DNA from: Dehalococcoidia bacterium
GTDB taxonomy: Bacteria > Chloroflexota > Dehalococcoidia > Dehalococcoidales > JAUVZE01
Length of the DNA: 8,397 bases
Direction: 5' to 3'
Assembly (NCBI GenBank): GCA_030602665.1
Contig: JAUVZE010000038.1
Span: 1 to 8,397 of the forward strand
Below are positions 6,505 through 8,397 of the stretch, piece after piece. Each line of letters starts with the position of its first letter. Position 1 is the stretch's first letter. A program made the translations under genes and the position numbers. The notes under the pieces are model-generated. The model did no database searches. It was given only the letters and a program-made list of their open reading frames with translations, and was not told the origin of the DNA.

Positions 6505-6511
6505 CTCCGCA

Positions 6512-6681
6512 ACGTAGGAGATACCCTGTATAGGGAGCCGAAGGGGAAAGAGATAGAGTGTTTAGCTCGGTCTTGAAACTCTCGGGTAAAAGGACTGCCG
6601 TAAGCCAAGCCTCTGGAGAGACTCTAGGGAAGGGGCAAGTCCGTAAATACGGATGCTCTCTCAGGTAGAAGGACAAGGGGG
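6512..6681 (+). promoter_or_regulatory. Glycine riboswitch upstream of the symporter, second aptamer eroded
   Basis: Aptamer 1 (about 6513-6602) keeps GGAGAT, GAGCCGAAGGGG, ACTCTCGGG and TAAAAGGAC and differs from the grdC copy at only 5 of 106 aligned positions (6516-6621 against 5122-5017). Its P1 is weaker: ACGTAG against CTGCCGT leaves a bulge and a wobble. Aptamer 2 (about 6608-6681) keeps CCTCTGGAGAG and GCTCTCTCAGG but is about 11 nt shorter, has lost the CCGAAGG core (now AGGGAAGG) and has TAGAAGGAC where TAAAAGGAC is conserved. It probably works as a single binding aptamer with a structural second domain. Confidence 0.93.
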
Positions 6682-6711
6682 CAAGCTAGTTACTAGCTTG
6701 CCCCCTTTATT
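6675..6711 (+). terminator. Strong intrinsic terminator of the symporter riboswitch
   Basis: GGGGGCAAGCTAGT (from 6677) is repeated inverted by ACTAGCTTGCCCCC (to 6705) around a single central base, extendable by two A-U pairs, followed by TTTATT. The 5' arm AGGGGG is also the 3' side of the second aptamer's P1, so a bound aptamer should oppose terminator formation. It lies 160 nt before the symporter start, so symporter expression depends on readthrough. Confidence 0.93.
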
Positions 6712-6869
6712 GAAAGAGAGGTGTGAAGAGAAAAAAACGGACTACGGAGGTAGCCTCCGAGAGAAGGGGTGATATATGAGATAATAGAATTAAATCTTTA
6801 GCAGACCAAAATCTCTGTGAGGAGAGCTTTAAAGGTAACAATGGCTAAAAATATAAATGGAGTTGACTT
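6712..6869 (+). other. Leader between terminator and symporter
   Basis: Purine-rich leader. It contains a 6-bp hairpin CGGAGG-TAG-CCTCCG (6745-6759) without a U-tract and several GAGG/GGAG stretches. No independent promoter is convincing here. A 12-codon reading frame near its end is listed separately. Confidence 0.4.
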
Positions 6870-6879
6870 ATGGAAGTAA
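6841..6879 (+). CDS. Possible 12-residue leader peptide overlapping the symporter start
   Basis: ATG 6841 opens MAKNINGVDLWK and stops at TAA 6877-6879, overlapping the symporter ATG (6870) by 10 nt in another frame. AAAGG lies about 6 nt upstream of its ATG. It could couple or tune translation, or be chance; a frame this short proves nothing alone. Confidence 0.25.
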   Translation: MAKNINGVDLWK

Positions 6880-8279
6880 TTATGGGGGCTATGGATTGGG
6901 TGAATGGTATTGCCTGGGGGTGGCCGGGAATGATTGTGGTTGTTGGAGGCGGCCTTTACCTTACCATTCGCCTTGCTGGTTTCCAGTTCGTTAATTTTGG
7001 CCGGGCTTTCAAAATGCTTAAGAGGCGAGCCACCCCGGATATTGTAGATACGACCAAAGGTCAGATAACCCCTTTGCAGTCGCTTTGGGCGGCTACAGCG
7101 GCAACTGTGGGCAACGGCAACCTCGCTGGTGTGGCCACGGCTATTGCCATGGGTGGTCCCGGAGCCGTCTTTTGGATGTGGATAACGGCCCTTGTCGGTA
7201 TGGCCACCAAGTCGGCGGAGGTCATGCTGGGGCGTCATTTTCGGACAGTTAACCCCGATGGTTCCATTTCTGGTGGTCCCATGTACTACCTGACGAAGGG
7301 GTTGAACTTGAAGTGGCTGGGTTGGATATTCGCCTTATTCGCCGCTATTGCTGCCCCTGGTATTGGCCTTATGGTGCAATCCAACTCGTCTGCCTTTGCC
7401 CTTGAATTCGGCTTTGGCATCCCGCGCCTGGCTACTGGTCTGGTTATGGCTATAGCGCTTGGATTAGTCATCATCGGCGGAATCAAGATTATCGGTAGGG
7501 TCACCGAAGCACTGGTACCATTCATGTGCGTTATCTACATTCTCGCGGCACTAGTAGTCTTGGCTATCAATGTGGTCGATATTCCTTCTGCCCTGGGCTC
7601 AATCTTCCAGTATGCTTTCACCCCAACGGCACCGATTGCGGGTTTCTTAGGTTATGCGGTCGCACAAAGCATGCGTTTTGGTGTGGCACGCGGTATCTTC
7701 TCCAACGAGGCAGGCCTTGGTTCCGCCCCTATCGTCCATGCTGCCTCGACGATTAAGAACCCCATTCACCAGGGTTACCTGGGCATCTTTGAGGTTTTCC
7801 TGGACACTATCGTTGTCTGCACCATGACGGCGCTGGTTATCCTTACCTCAGGGGTATTTGGCACAGCGGCATACTTTGCCACTGAGCCATTCCTGACCTC
7901 TACCCCGCTCACTATAGCTGCCTACTCGGCAACGATCGGAGGGCTGGGGGCACCTCTGGTGGCTGTGGCATCCTTCCTGTTCGGTTTTTCCACCATGCTC
8001 ACCTGGTCCTACTATGGTGAACGCAGCCTTTGCTTTATCACTGGTGAGAGGCGGGTCATCCATCTGGCCTACCGGTCGCTATTCGTGGTTCTCTGTGTAT
8101 GGGGTGCGTTACAGCAGATTGCGTTTGTGTGGCTGTTCACCGATACCACCAATGGGCTTATGTTGCTACCTAACATGATTGCCCTTGTTCTCCTGGCTGG
8201 TACTCTTTTCAAGCTTACCAAGGGGTGGGGTAAAGAGGACATACTGCGGCGCGTTGAACAAGTGGAAAAAGGTGAATAA
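6870..8279 (+). CDS. Alanine/glycine:cation symporter, AGCS family
   Basis: 469 aa integral membrane protein, normal family length, with about ten to eleven hydrophobic segments. AGCS transporters move alanine or glycine with Na+ or H+. Family blocks: PLQSLWAATAATVGNGNLAG (68-87), the signature continuing VATAIAMGGPGAVFWMW, SGGPMYYLTKG (124-134), GIFSNEAGLGSAPIVHAA (275-292), FGFSTMLTWSYYGER (371-385) and a C-terminal hydrophobic pair ending in a charged tail. In the signature most relatives read GTGNIAG; here it is GNGNLAG. The glycine riboswitch upstream suggests glycine is the relevant substrate. ATG 6870 has GGAG 8 nt upstream; an ATG at 6882 is an alternative start. It appears monocistronic within the window. 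Confidence 0.95.
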   Translation: MEVIMGAMDWVNGIAWGWPGMIVVVGGGLYLTIRLAGFQFVNFGRAFKMLKRRATPDIVDTTKGQITPLQSLWAATAATVGNGNLAGVATAIAMGGPGAVFWMWITALVGMATKSAEVMLGRHFRTVNPDGSISGGPMYYLTKGLNLKWLGWIFALFAAIAAPGIGLMVQSNSSAFALEFGFGIPRLATGLVMAIALGLVIIGGIKIIGRVTEALVPFMCVIYILAALVVLAINVVDIPSALGSIFQYAFTPTAPIAGFLGYAVAQSMRFGVARGIFSNEAGLGSAPIVHAASTIKNPIHQGYLGIFEVFLDTIVVCTMTALVILTSGVFGTAAYFATEPFLTSTPLTIAAYSATIGGLGAPLVAVASFLFGFSTMLTWSYYGERSLCFITGERRVIHLAYRSLFVVLCVWGALQQIAFVWLFTDTTNGLMLLPNMIALVLLAGTLFKLTKGWGKEDILRRVEQVEKGE

Positions 8280-8397
8280 GTAGGTGATACAACCAACGAG
8301 TTAAAGAAGACGCGTCTTAACAAGGTGCATCATGACCGGAAAGTAAGCAAGCCGATTGAGGTGGCGGTACTGGTTGCACAAGTAGAGGTTTGACAAC
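8280..8397. other. Downstream flank of the symporter
   Basis: No gene recognised. It contains a perfect 12-bp palindrome AAGACGCGTCTT (8307-8318) 27 nt after the symporter stop, without a U-tract, and TTGACA at the window's end that might be the -35 of a following promoter. Confidence 0.4.

Noticed and set aside
6434..6676. Minus-strand 80-codon frame over the symporter riboswitch
   Set aside because: It runs antisense through conserved riboswitch structure and has no protein-family resemblance.
8307..8318. 12-bp palindrome AAGACGCGTCTT as terminator
   Set aside because: No loop space and no U-tract; at most a protein-binding site, with nothing to support one.
1..8397. CRISPR arrays, insertion sequences, tRNA or rRNA genes
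   Set aside because: No regularly spaced repeats, transposase motifs, terminal inverted repeats or cloverleaf-like sequences were seen on either strand.

Overview
The window is a glycine-centred metabolic locus from an anaerobic bacterium. An uncultured Chloroflexota (Dehalococcoidia-like) is my best guess. It rests on the pairing of a class V aminotransferase with a 524-residue serA and on a general impression of the proteins. A clostridial-type anaerobe is not excluded, since glycine reductase is best known there.

Layout. Positions 1-2222 (+) hold the 3' part of a class V aminotransferase followed 2 nt later by serA (D-3-phosphoglycerate dehydrogenase), a serine-biosynthesis pair. Positions 2223-2647 have no intact gene, but the minus strand carries a decayed histidine-kinase ATPase fragment (about 2429-2638). 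Positions 2648-4858 (-) are a partial glycine reductase cluster, read right to left: grdC, a decayed grd-type thioredoxin, and grdA. grdA is an intact selenoprotein gene whose in-frame UGA (2981-2983) makes it look broken to an ordinary ORF caller. grdB, grdD and grdE are not in the window.

Positions 4859-5165 (-) form a promoter, a tandem glycine riboswitch and a terminator hairpin in front of grdC. Positions 5189-6127 (-) are a thioredoxin reductase. Positions 6128-6869 are a regulatory region: a trxB promoter on the minus strand, and on the plus strand a second promoter, glycine riboswitch and very strong terminator in front of an AGCS-family alanine/glycine:cation symporter (6870-8279).

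The parts fit together as follows. SerA and the aminotransferase make serine, the one-step precursor of glycine. The symporter moves glycine or alanine across the membrane. GrdA and GrdC belong to the complex that reduces glycine to acetyl phosphate and ammonia. TrxB supplies electrons for that reduction. The grdC and symporter transcription units carry inverted copies of one riboswitch; the first aptamers are 101/106 identical by hand alignment, while the second aptamer of the symporter copy is eroded. The main surprises are the hidden selenoprotein, the duplicated and diverging riboswitch, the dead thioredoxin between living grd genes, and the histidine-kinase scar at the end of grdA.
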